Source: Erpobdella octoculata (taxonomy: Eukaryota > Annelida > Clitellata > Hirudinida > Erpobdellidae). Taken from it: 64,000 bases of DNA. Shown here piece after piece: positions 41,801-55,798 of this stretch (positions are counted from its first letter, which is position 1; each line of letters starts with the position of its first letter). The stretch is from NCBI GenBank assembly GCA_963978895.1, contig OZ022238.1, forward strand, positions 7,177,150 through 7,241,149, written 5' to 3'. The position numbers and the translations under genes were made by a program. The notes below the pieces were generated by a model, which ran no database searches, was not told the origin of the DNA, and saw only the letters and a program-made list of their open reading frames with translations.

Positions 41801-44800
41801 TGCATTGTCAGCCGCTGCTTTGAGCGACACCTCCACCCCGTCTTCTAATATTGGCGACATCAGCTACCAACACTCAGGATATTTAGATTGGACTGTCTTT
41901 TTCTTTCCGCTTTTTGCGGTGCTCCCTTTGGAGCGCACATGAGTTTCTGAGATTGCTCATCCAGCAAACTTTCAATTCTCAATCGGTCTAGAGATCGATC
42001 ATCAACCATCATGTCTATGCATGTCTATGATCTGCTCCACCTTTTCTCGTGTCCAGTCAAGTCGTCACCTGTCATTGGGACATTTAGACAGTGCTACTCG
42101 TATCGCTAAACGATTGCTCGTTACGCCAGCCACCGTTGAGGTGTGTATCAGGCAGTGTCAGGAATACTTTGGCAGGTTTCATTGCCTGCAGGTAGCCATC
42201 CACCAGCTCTCTGTATACCGGTTTTTTTCGAATGCCTTTCGCCTGGTCTATACTAAGCCTTAACGCTTCTGCTAGCAGCTTCCTCGGGAACAGTTCCCCC
42301 TGAGAAATAAGCTCCGCTTCTTTCCGTGCGACCTGAGTCATTTGCTCTTTGGTACACTGGATCTTGTATTGAGTATCCACCTCCTGTCTAGCGCGATGGT
42401 ACTCTGATCCATGTGCAGTCCTGCAATGTTTTGACACACCTGCCTTGCTTTTGAACATTCTAGAACAAATGTGACAGATTGTATCCGGCAGCCCCATCTG
42501 GGAACCTGACACACTGTTGCACACACAGCGACCGCTTTCCCCAGTTTTTAGTTCCAGAGGGTTGACAGCCTCCGGCAGCAGCTCAGCCAACCCAGCCCGA
42601 GCAGGAAACTGATCTTGAGACACACAACCCATAGCACCTTCACCTGTGGCATCAGATTCACTCAGACGTTGTTTCCACGGCTTTGCAACATTTGCATGTT
42701 TTTTTTTTTTTAGTTTTATGTCATTATACATTGTATTTTTAGACGGAACACAAAAAAAGGAAAGAAGAAAGAAATACAATAAAAATAAAAATAGATGTGT
42801 CCATTAAGAGAGGGAAAAAGAAAAATGTCAGAAAATATATCTAAAAAAATTCTTCTTCTTCTTCTTCCCTCTCTTTCTTTGGTTGAACATCATTGTTGCC
42901 ATTCTCCAGCTGATTCCTCAATCCCGGAGCCAGGGAGAATGGCTGCTGCAGTCTTTGAAGCTGCAATTTCTTGGTTGTGGTGTTCGTCTTTTTGATTGAC
43001 CAACGTGGACAGCACCTGCAAAATCTCATGAATCATGGTTAGCAATTTAACAACCGTGTCTGCCTCTGGTGTTTTTTCTGTGGTTTTCTTTTTCAGAGCG
43101 TCAGTCCTTTCGGCAATCCTGGTTACTTGTTTTTGGATTTCAGGTGTTTTGTCTTTACCATTGCAATTTCTTCGACTGTGAAAGCAGCGTTTCTTATGTT
43201 TTGCTCAATATTATTTGATTCACTCTTACCGGCTGCTCGTAGTATAGAACCAGCAATACTATCAATTGTTTGCAGCCTATGAAGATTATGATTATTTACA
43301 ATCTGTTCGAAATCTTCGGCCAAACCAAGAAGCACAATGTCGGTATAAACAAGCTTATGACAAGTAACAAATAAAAGTGCAGCTAAGAATATCTGAATAT
43401 CTGTGGGATCTGGTGGTTTTCTTTTTCAGAGCTTCAGTCCTTTCGGCAATCCTGGTTATATGTTTTTGGATTTCAGGTGTTTTGTCTTGGATCTCGGGCT
43501 CTGTAGTTTTTTAAAACCCGCTTTTCAGCGCCTCTGAGTAAGTTTTTCTTGATGTTGCAGTCTCGATATTTCTTTTTGCTTTCTGCCACTTGGGGCATTC
43601 TTCGCTGCCTGTCCTGTGGTCAGGAGACTGGCAGCTGGCACACATCTTTTTAGGTGGTTCTAGTTCTGGCGTTGAGCAGTTTTGTAGCTCGTGCTCTCCG
43701 GCACACCTAGGGCAAGAGGTATTGGCCTTACAGTACTTGGCCACATGCCCGAATTGATTGCAGTTATAACATCTAACTGGGTTAGGAAGGTACTCCTTAG
43801 CCCGAAAATTCAAGAAAGATATTCTAACGTAATTTGGAGGATTCTGGTCCGGCTCGAAGGTATGGATGACCGCGGTGGTCTCCTGTAACCTTCTTTTCTT
43901 TATCCGCACTGCTGCGGTACATCCAGAGTTTTTGGTTATTATATCTAATGAAATTTCCAGTGGAACACCGGTGATAATCATTTAGGACCCTAACCTGGTA
44001 TCCAGCAATTTCCTGTATGTTTTCCATTTTTTCTTTTTCAGCTCTTGACACAAGGAGTCGATTCTTTTTTCCCTTGCCGGTAATCACTGGCTTTCGGTTC
44101 AGGTATTTTGATAAGCTGCCTTCGATTTGGAAGGGGTCTATCTTCGTCATTTGCAGCTGGTTGTTGTTGCATGTTCTGTTGGCTGGGTCCTGTTTTGGCT
44201 GAGGCTATGCTCCTGAAACTTGCTAGGATCTTGGCGGGAGTAAGGGTTTCGGCAATGAGTTTCTCTATATCTAACGATTGTGTTCCCCTGACAGCAGGTG
44301 TCGGCGGTTTTTCTGCAGAGCTGGTTTTCCTCTGGGGAGGAGTAGATTCCTCACTGTCGGAAGCCTGAGCCCATGCTTCTTCGATGATGTTTCTCGAAGG
44401 CTGGTTAAACTTTGACTTCTTTTTCGGCCCCATGAGACCGGCGACACTTCACAATACGTGCAAGAGAGCGATAAAACAGATTCGGAGAGCTGGCAACAAC
44501 ATCAACGCGAACCTAAACTAAAAACTCTCGCAATTTTTTTTTTTTTATATAGCCTTTCACACAATAGGCTATGTCTTTTATCAGGTGTTCAAGGCAATCC
44601 ACTTCAGCTTCAATGAATCTCTCATCGTTGTAGAGATTCCGATCCATGAACAGCTCAGCTGCACGAAACGCCTGCTTTATCGAGTCATCCATCATGGCTT
44701 TATTCCTGAAGTGACAATTTGACTAATAAAAGCAACCAATCACAAATATAGCCTTACATTATGCACACTCTCACGTGATCAACTGATTAACCCACATGAT

Positions 44801-47800
44801 ATTCTGACTCAAAAGTTGACCATCGCGAAATACTCCAAATATCACAGCAACAAAATAATAATAATAAACCAAAATCACTTTCCAATCAGATAATTCGTTT
44901 TGTTAATCGATACACTAAAAGTTTCACAATCGCGACAATACAAATAGCTAGAAACAACAATTTATCAAAAGGAGTTATGGTAATTAACGAAACCAACGAG
45001 CCAATCACATCACAGAACGAAAGCGCTTACGTCAGCATGCGACAACTTTTCAAGAAAGTGTGCTTAAATTATCATTTATAAAGAAGGCACACTGCCAAAG
45101 TTTTAAACACATAAAGAAGTATAAGGCTAAGGTAACACACAAAGTAGTGTAATACCAAGATAACACACGTTATCGATATCCTGCACAGAGAAGACACGCT
45201 GCTAAAGTTTTAAATACCCGAATATTTCGAAGCTGACAAAGTTTTAAACATATAAAGGGGTGAAAAGTTGGTTTCGACTTCTTGAACTTTGCAAGTTTTA
45301 TCCATTTCAGAATCATTCTCCAAAAACGACACCTTTTTCAGTTTTGAACCAACTTCTTGTTCTTTATAGTATGTATCTACTGGGCGAGCGTTTCCAAAAA
45401 TCGACGATTTCCGGCTATTTTCTCCTTGATTTGATTCAAGTGGCTTGCTTCTTGGCAGTAAGTTGAGTTTAGGCCTTTCTTTTGGAAGATGACATACAGG
45501 AGAACGATGTCGTGAATATTCATTATCTCTATTTTCTGGCCTGAATCTGTTATTAGAGTTTTGTGTATACCTTTCTCTTGCGGTATTTCGTTTCCAGCCA
45601 GTGTGCCCACCTCTTGAATTTGTTTCTCTGCTGGTATCTCTTCTGTCTCTAGTTTGTCAAGAAGATGAACCAGGATTTTCTTGTCGATAACTTGTTTTTT
45701 TGATTCCAGTGTGGCCTGTTTTCTTAACTTTCTATCAAAATCTCTCACCTCTTTTATTGTTCCATTTCGTTTCTCGGCTTCTCTTTTCTCTAGTCACTAT
45801 GTAATAAACATAGACATATCAACATATGTTACACAGAGTGCTGCCCATGTTACTAGCACCATAATAACTTTTTCCTATAAAACAATTTAACTTAATGTGT
45901 CAGACATGATCTGCACAATCTGGGCCTTAGGGCTGTGATGGCTCAGGATAGAGATGATAAAGCTGATAAAGCTTTAAACATATAAAGGGTTGAAAGGTAA
46001 GACTATATCGAAGCTGATAGAGCTTTAAACATATAAAGGGGTGAATTTCTGTAGAACTACTTCGTCTAAACGACCATGGTCCAGCAATGACCTCGAATCT
46101 CGTCTCCATTTTTACATTTTAAAGTTTTACATTTATTAAATATTGGGTTAAGATAATATAATTCTAAATTTGTTATAGTTAAATCCTTAAGGAGCCTCCA
46201 CATCTATAAACTATAGTTTTACAGTGTCTAACAATATTTTCAGGTTTAGACTTATTGCCCCCGCCTGCAGAAGTTAAATAATTAGAAAAAGAAATCATCA
46301 TCTAAAAAAGTACTGTCAAGATTGATAGCATCAGAAAGAGGATTTGATAAAACTGAGACTACTTCATTAATAATATCATTAAGTTCCTAATTGCTAGTCA
46401 TGTTAGCACTAGTATCTCAGTTAATAGGCACATCTGACTCATTAATAATTTCTTTTGGAGACATTTCATGGACATTCTTCATGTGCTTATCCAGCCTAAA
46501 ATCACTTATTTTACAAAGTAACTGAGATGGAGTTTGGTCACCCAATTTTGAATTTTGAAAAATCTGTCTACTCTGAAGTGAAGGGGCCTGTTCGATTCAG
46601 GATGGCTTCTCTAAGCTTTGAATACAGCGTTTCAGTGGGGGGGTCTGTGATCAAGTCGATTACTTCAGAGACAGCTTTTGGCAAGAGAGTTTCAATAACA
46701 TGTAAAAGTTTAGTTCTCTCCACCGAAATCTGGCACAGCTCGAAGACAGCATCGCTCCGCAGAAACCACTCAAACGGGTCGGCCATTGTGTATGGTGGGA
46801 GCTTGAAAGCGATGCTGATGTTCTCTACCTTCTCCATGATCGCAATAGGTTCACCAATGTAGAGATACTCTGATCGAATACCACAAACTGATTAACAAAG
46901 TTTATTTCATTAACATATCAGAGAGCGAGATTGTAACGTTTTTGTATGACTGAAATCAGATCATTGTTTCCAATTGCTTAAATCCTGTCACGATTATTAG
47001 AACCCATAAAATAAAAAATTAAAACAGCAAACATCACTTCTCTTCTTGTTAGAAAGGTCACATTGCTTGTTGTTCTTTCTTTAATGAAGTTCTTGTTGTT
47101 TGGAATGAGGCATTGCACTCTTGTTGTCATTATGATATGAAGTTTTATCATGATCCCTAGTCATCTCATTTGTCTGTTCGAACACGTAAATCTGTGCAAT
47201 CAGGTCAAATATCTCCATCTTATCTTTTAACATCAACAAGCCTGTTGTGCAAGCTGTTGGGTATATGCACAATACTGAACTAAACAACCTGTGGAAAGAG
47301 TACTTGTAAGGGTCATCATACAAATTTATCTCCTTTTTATCATTTTTTCTACTAATGGTGACATTCGCACTGTTAACGGGAAATTGAAAAGTTAATGGAC
47401 GATAAAGTGGGCGTCCGGTATGTGGTTGGTCAGCGAGAGAGTCGCCAGTGAATTTGACCTCAGCACCGTACATGGGTATCGGCATCGGTGATCGTCCTCG
47501 TCAGAGCAAGTCCGTGGTTTTTGAGGTAATGGGCATTAATGTAACCGCCCTGGATGTGCATTGTTAACCTCCTAGATAAAGTTGTTTGAGTGTGTCCGAT
47601 ATACGTGGCAAGACAATCATGGTTGAAAGGACATCTAAATTCGTAAATGACGTTGGTTTTTTTTTCAAGAAAGTTTTCACGGATCAAGTTGTTTGGTGCA
47701 ATTAGGTTGTTAGCTCTTCTTGTCTTATAATAAATGAGAAATTGAAGCTGGTTGGTGGGATCCAATAGAGAGACATTTAATCATATTATGTTACGTAGAA

Positions 47801-50800
47801 TGGATTCGTCAGCTTTGTAATTGTCGTGCATCTGAGCTCGATAGTGCAAGGCAACAGTTGATGACTCAGAAGAGTTTAATTGTGGGATGGTCAGACATTT
47901 TTTATTTAGAAAACGTTTAACTGTTTGATCGACTAAACTGTTTGGAAAATTGTTATTTATCGGTAGTTGTTTTATTTTCTGGAGTTCAGTGTGAAATTCA
48001 GACCAGTTGTCTGCAATACTGTATGGACGGTAAAGGTATTCAAATGCAGTTTTCAATTGTATCAGGTCATTCAGACTCTCAACCATGACAAAAACGTCAT
48101 CCACGAAACGCACATACAGGTGAAGTTTTTTAAGTCCCTCGCCGAAAACCGCTTTCTCAACGCTGTTCATATAAAACTCTGCAAACGTCGGTCCAAGTGG
48201 TGATCCCATAGCCACTCCGTCGGTTTGTACGTAGAGATCTCCGTTGGGATGCCGGAAAGGAACTGCAGTCGTGCATATTTCCAAAGTGGTATGGTTGTAG
48301 ACACATTCCAATAGAATTTTGATTGTTTTTTGTAGAGGAACGTTTGTAAATAGACTCTTGACATCTAGGGTGGCGATTATACCTGATGGGCCTGTGTAGT
48401 GCTTAATCAAACCAACAAAATCGGAGTAAGACTTCAGGCTATAAGAGTTTGAACATTAAGGAACAATTAAGGAATTGAGACTTTTTGCCAAACTTTTGGA
48501 GTGGGACATTGAGATATAATTGGTCGCGTTGGCATATCTGGTTTGTGAGTCTTCACATTGTCATGGATGTAACCAAGATTATATTCACCAATGATTTGAG
48601 AAAATCTCTTGTGTTGCAGTTGTAGATTGCATTAATAATAAGTTGATTAGCCTTTGCTTAAGCGAGAGTTAGGCAATTTTTTCATATTGCTCATTTGATG
48701 CATCAGGTTTAAGAACATTAGATCCTAATGTGGAAGTAATTTTTCAAATGTAGATACAACCGAAAAAATTGAATCACTGGATGATCAATACCATTTAATA
48801 TAAAAAACCAACACCACCTCCTGGACCATTATTCCTTGCAGCGTGCAAAAAAGTGTATCCATGTAATTTCATAAGAACCTTTTCGTTCAAATTCAACCAT
48901 GTTTCACATAATCCTATGATATGTGGATGTAAATGTCTTATGAGGATAAAACATTTACTGTGCTTTTGACACATTAGATGCATAGTTCCGGTAGCGACCG
49001 GCGACCGCGTTCCAAAAAAAATTTTTGAACATTTTGACGGCGTTTGCCACAATCGAAAAGGCCGAGACGCCCGCTTATTGTGCCTGCGTGTAATTTGATA
49101 CTGATCATGTAATTTTTTTAGTAGGCTTCTACAATTCAGATGGATGATTGTAAAAGAGGAATTAACTGTAATTGATCTGACATCATTCATGGTCAATAGA
49201 GGAGTACCTTTGTGAGAAAAACTACAAACATTCAAATCTGGGTCAAACCCACTCAAAATATCCCCAATCTCATTAGAACTTTCATCATCATTTGAGCGAT
49301 TCAATTTTAAACATTTTTTCGAAATATTAATATTCTCAGGTTCCCCGGGATTCCCTTACCCTGAAGATGAATTCCACCGGGTGCTGGAATATTTTCCAGT
49401 TCATCTAGTTTCTTTAAGTGCCTTAGATTTTCCATTACTGTCTTTTCTTTAACTTGGATCATCAATGGACATGTTCTGTCTCCCTTCCTTCCCAATCTAA
49501 ACACATTCTCGAAGTTAGGAGAGGTTTTCACCTCATCAGCCACAATTAGAAAGTTGACGGTCCCGCATTCTGGGCTTGAGTGACGATGATCCAAAGAGGA
49601 GTGACTGAATGAGAGTACAAACAGGTGTGCATCTGTTGGAAAAAGATGTGAGCCTATGCTCCTTGACCTGCCAGTCCCAGGCCTCCTATTCTCATCCCAC
49701 GGGATGCAAAGTGCTGTTTTTTTACACCCATTAAAGAAGTTGTATAGCGCCTGCATCAGGCTCAATGTGCCTATGACCTGTGGAGAACTTTTCAGAATTC
49801 CCTCAAGGAGTAGACTAAGTCTGTGTGCTTGACATCATGTATGCACTAATTCACTGGTTTAATCTGCAGACCATAGTGTGATGTTTTTGGATTTATTTCT
49901 AAACAAAAGACTAAATACAAAACATTAAGAAAACAATCAGAACAGGAATGAGTACTTTGACATGAGACCAGACTGTCTATTGAATGATCTTTAATACCCA
50001 CAGCCATGCTAATCAGCTGTACAACTAAAGATAAGAAATACACTGATAATAATAAACATAGACATATCAACATATGTTACATCTCACCGTTATACAGCTC
50101 ATTCCATTATGTAATCCCTGAACCTGACTGGAAGACACGAGGTTCGACCACTACGCGTCTTCATGATGAATGGAGGAGTATTTCGGGCACTGCATATATC
50201 TGGTGACTGATTCGGTAATGCTATTGGTGAGTCTGGCATCTGTTGCTCATTCTCTTGTGCATCTTCATCACTTTTGAAGTCATCTGGTTCACCGTCAAGT
50301 CGGTCTTCTTTCGTTCCAATAATGTCTCTCCGGTTTCATCTTATAGTGGATCCATTTTGAGTGCTGACCACGTAAGAATGAGGAGTAGTGTGCTTGCATG
50401 ACAACACCACACACCCAACTTCCGTCATTTCGAACACGCACCGCATCACCCTTCTTCAATTCAGGAAGTGGCTTTGACTTTCTGTCGTAATAAACTTTCT
50501 GTTGATAATTTGAATCTTGTTTTGCTCTATTAGATTCTACTTTCAGTTTTAGTTTTGCTTCAATTTCTTGCTCTCTGCGGGTAGTATCTACAGGACGAGC
50601 ATCTCCAAAAGTTTTTTTAAGCTTGGTTTCGACTTCTTGAACTTTGCAAGTTTTATCCATTCCAAAATCATTCTCCAAAAACGACACCTTTTTCAGTTTC
50701 GAACCAACTTCTTGTTCTTTATAGTATGTATCTACTGGACGGGCGTTTCCAAAAATCGATGATTTCCGGCTATTTTCTCCTTGATTTGATTCAAGTGGCT

Positions 50801-53800
50801 TGCTTCTTGGCAGTAAGTTTGAGTTTAGGCCTTTCTTTTGGAAGATCACGTACAGGAGAACGATGTCGTGAATATTCATTATCTCTATTTTCTGGCCTGA
50901 ATCTGTTATTAGAGTTTTGTGTATACCTTTCTCTTGCGGTATTTCGTTTCCAGCCAGTGTGCCCACCTCTTGAATTTGTTTCTCTAGGAGAAATAGGATT
51001 TTTTTTTAACAAGGCAAAAACATAATACTAAACCAGTGTGATGCCCAAACTCCAGACATCGGATCTGATATCATAATACGGATTTGACGGATCTGATTTT
51101 ATTCTTTCAGGCTGTTGAATAAAATTGTATCGTAATATTATTATCATAGTGTTACCAAATAATAAATGGTTTAACCAGTATCTTTCTGTCTCTAGTTTGC
51201 CAAGAAGATGAACCAGGATTTTCTTGTCGATAACTTGTTTTTTTAATTCCAGTGTGGCCTGTTTTCTGAACTTCTCTAGTCACTATGTAATAAACATAAA
51301 CATATCAACATATGTTACACAGAGTATTTGATGCCCATATTACTAGCACCATAATAACTTTCCTATAAAACAATTTAACTTAATGTGTCAGATATGATCT
51401 GGGCCTTAGGCAGAACATCTGTTTCTTAGCATATTTCATCTATGACTAAACTCTTGAATATTTATAAAAGACGATGACAGCTCAATGGTCTGAGAAAACT
51501 ATTTCTATAGTTATATGGACATTTAATTTCTAGCAGTCTTGTAGCATGGCAGTCACAGTCGACAATTCCATCAAGCCCAGGAAAGGATGTGTTTTGTCTA
51601 TGTGTAATCCTTGAAGCGTCGAAACCACAAGTCGAAAGAATTTGTTTTCTCCTGGTTGTATGTGAATTTGTCCATCCTTTGTAGAACGTTTTGAACCAAA
51701 TTATCGCTTGATGTGCGTGTTGAGTCCCTGTCTTGCATCGACTCCAGCATCTTCATCAGGACTAATTGTTGGTCCGAGAGTTGCTTTACTAACGCTGTGA
51801 AGTCTGAAGTTGCCATTTCCTCGTCGCCAATTTGTTATATCTTTATCATAAGAAAACAACGCAGGTATCTACAACACTTTATTACATCAATAACGAACGA
51901 ACTAATACGAGTCAGAGCTAGAACGGAAAAGACCAGTATGGCCGCCAACTCGCAATGATGTGTCCGCGTCCATAGATATAACAATAGACATATAATTTAA
52001 ATAATTAATGTCCATGGATCTAACAGAATACTTTTAAGATTAAGATTTTTATGACCACGTTAATAAAATTGGAGACAGGATCGTAATGCCGCACCCCTCG
52101 TCCGATCCTCACCTGTAGGCTCATGTCAGTTCCAAACTCCAAGACCGTTTTACTGTCCATGTATAAGTTCTTAATATATTGAATTGTTAGACCATTCTAT
52201 CGATAGCCTTCAATAGGCTTTCGTGCGAGACACTGTCGAATGCCTTCGACACATCAACATACAACAAACATAATGGTTTAAGTCCCATTTTTTGCCATTG
52301 AAATCAGTGTTTATAGAGTCCAAATATTCTGTGTCAGACCATCACCAGAGCAGAATGCCTTTTGTCTATATTGAGAGGGTCGATCCGGTTGGACAGATTT
52401 TGGTGTCAACACTGTTCCATTTATCTTAAATGCAGTAGGAGGAGTAGCTGTAGAGAGCCAAGAGTTGAATCTAGTTTTTAAACTGTAACAGTGGTACACG
52501 ACTTAATTGATCTTTCTTTATTTTGTCCACTCCGGGCGATCCTCCGTTCAATCTTTTCAGTGCAAGTTGGACTTCTTCAGACCAGGTAAACGTCTTTGTC
52601 AGACTCAGAAATCAGATTATTTTTCCAATTGCTAAAACTCATCATCAAATCCAATCTGGTCCAAGGATTAGAGTGATTCATCCCAAATTCAGTTTGTAAT
52701 TTTCTATATTTGCAGCCTCCGCATGAAGTTCTTGTTGTTTGGAAAAAAGCAAAACATACACATATGAAAGAAAAACAATTGTTATTATATATTTTTTTAT
52801 GAAAATTAGCTTTAAAAAAGCCATTTTCTGTACTTTTGTGTTTATGAGACGATTCCTTTCTGTGATAGTTTGTCCAGTTTTTGAAAAAAAATCTGCTCAT
52901 AATTTACTTCAATTTATGGCCTCAGACATCGGGATTTGTGAGTTGATGCAGTTTGCATTTTTGCTGTAAAACTTATTCTAAACTGCAGTTTTGGCAAATC
53001 ATTTACTTGACTCTGCATCAGAGGATCAGTAATTTTTCTGTATGCCAAGAGTGTCACACTTTATGTGGTGGAGTTGATATGTTTTCATTTGTCTGTTTCA
53101 TTCGTATGTCTGTCTTCTCAGGTCATCAGTAAAACTGTGCTTGTTGGGGACGAATAACAAAATTGTTTTCATCTACTGCTATGTGCATAATTTAAAAAAT
53201 CAATTAAATGAAGTAATGATGAATAAATAATATAATAATTATAATAAAACAGCATTACAAAGCGATCATGAAATATGTTAACAACGGACCACTCATGCTG
53301 GACGTACACATGCATCGTCCGCAAACGAATGCTCGCAACTTTATGGATTCGCTTCTTGCTTTTTGGCCGGGATTACAGGTTGGTCGTTTTTTTTTGCATT
53401 TGATACTTTGTGGAGTTTTATTAGATGGTGCACTTGATAAAAATGTATGTTTATCCATAGAGATCTACATTTCATTGATGAACAAATTGGCTTATTACAA
53501 TTTTGGTTTTCTGTGTTTTTTTTAAATTATTAATTGTTAGTTTGACATTATACTATCATAAAGGTTATTCTTACTTTGGAAAAACTAGAAGTCTTTTAAT
53601 AGCAAATATGTGAATTAATATTTGATTTTTAAGAAAAATATATCCTTGTGGTCATTTCAGGTTTTGAAAGGTGATTTGAAACCTGCAATAGAAATTCATG
53701 AGATGCTGTATCAAGTCATGTTGAGACACAACTTCCTTCCAGAGGTAATTAATATGTGCCGTGCTGTTTGTTATAATATCTTTTTCTACTATTTTAATAA

Positions 53801-55755
53801 TTATATGCAAATAATGATGATGATAATATTAATAATACTAATAACAAGTTCAATAAATAAGAAGTGCTCGAAGAAATATTATGTATTTTTTCATGGATGA
53901 TACAATTTAAAGAGTTGTTTTATTGAAAAGATATAAAAGTTTTTAAATTCTACAAAGATGTAGGTACGTCATTTAGTAACTCGTGAAAGTTTAAACGATT
54001 CAACGAAGATGAAAGTAACATCAATTATTTAACTAACTTGTTACTAAGCTGGAGTTTCATCTTTTTCTCTATATTAAGTCACAAATCTTCAAATCCTTTT
54101 CTCAGTTAAGTTTAGTGCATAGTTTTTCTTTGCAGATTGTATGTAACGATTTTAAGTAACAGGTATTGGGTGGTACGTAAATGTATGGATGTTTAGAATA
54201 GATTGTATTCTCCTGTCTGCTCTGACTGTTAAAACATGATGGAATCTGTAGAATTAAAAAGTGATTTTTAGTGAAGTATTATTTAAATCGTGAGTTAAAA
54301 GCAGAGAAAAATACAGTCAACGAATATCATTTATTTAATTAAATTGAATAAAATTAATTTCTAATTTAAGGCATTTACGAGTGATTTCCGAGTCCACTGG
54401 GCTCAACATCCACTCCGACCGGAATTTCTAGAGTCCACGTACTTCATCTATAAGGTTAAAAAAAATTTTTTTATTGAAAAAACTAACAATTCAAATTTTC
54501 AATTGTGATTTGGTGTACTTTTGTTGAATTTTTAATAGAATTTGACAATGAATTGGTCAGATTTTGTTTCTTTGTAACGTAAACTTTGTTTGTTTGCGTT
54601 TGCAGGCCACAGGTGATCCACACTATCTGGAAGTTGGAAAAAAAGTTATGGAGAATTTGAACAAAATAGCTCGTGTGGAATGTGGATTTGCTGCTATTAA
54701 AGATGTGATGACTGGAGACCATGAAGATCAGTTTGTATTATTTTTGTCTTAATTATGTGTTTATTAATTTAATTTTCATGTTAATCATGTGTTTTTTTAT
54801 CATTTTTATGTTAATAATGTGTTTATTAATTAAATTGTAATCTTAATTATGTGTTTATTAATTTAATTATTATGATAATTATGTGCCTTTTTATATCATT
54901 TTTCATGTTAATAATGTGTTTTTGTTATCATTTTTATCTTAATTATTTGTTTATTCAGGATGGATTCGTTTGTATTTGCTGAAACCTTCAAGTATTTGTA
55001 TCTGTTGTTCTCTGAGAAAGAGGACCTGGTTGTTGACGTGGATGATTACATATTTACAACGGAAGCACATCTTCTTCCTTTGTTTCTTTCCATGCAAGGG
55101 CAGTCTAATAAAACTGAGGTGAAATTAATTGTTTCCTGATTTTGAAATGTTATAATAGGGAAAAAAACAGTGGTAGGATACAAAGTTACTGGTGGAAAGA
55201 CAGAGGGGGGGGGGGTAACACTACATGGGAGGGCGAGTTTGGGAGAAGATATTATTTTAATTAAATATATCTTTTCCATTTTGTGGGGTGTTAATTTTTT
55301 TTATAATGAGTTAGAGTTTTTAAGTGATTTAATCATGTATTTTTGTATCTATTCTTAGAATATATCGGTTTCTTGTAAATTAAACCGTGTTTATCTGTTA
55401 AATGTTTATAAACAGAAAATTCTCATAATATTAGTATACAAATTTCCAGAAATTGTCATTTCATGTTTATTTTGTAAATTGCATAAGATGAGATGTTATT
55501 ATACAAAACACTATCAATAATAATATTGATTTATTCCTTCTTATCAGGACATTCCTTCTCACATTCTTCAAAGCTTGAAAGAAGAAGAGGAAGAAGAAAG
55601 AAATGGTGATGATGAAGATGAAAATTCAGAATTTTCCAACACCTGTCCGAGCGCCGCGCACCTGTTCAAAGGTACGATTAATTATGCCCAAGATCTCAGG
55701 GATCCACTCAAGAACATGGTTGAAAGATTATGTCCACAACCTGTGCAGAGGTATT

Positions 55756-55798
<43 letters not shown>

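Larger units (their letters stand above)
29846..53252. other. EDEM3 intron 9: 23.4-kb transposon island
   Basis: This single intron contains the transposon-derived and captured host fragments listed below. Nearly all readable fragments lie on the minus strand, antisense to EDEM3. Stretches where I see nothing informative are about 29.9-30.2, 30.5-31.1, 34.65-35.4, 37.1-37.5, 39.5-39.75, 40.5-41.15, 44.7-45.25, 45.85-46.5, 49.77-50.1 and 52.6-53.25 kb. EDEM3 other introns are 54-1660 bp, so this one was inflated by insertions. Confidence 0.85.
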
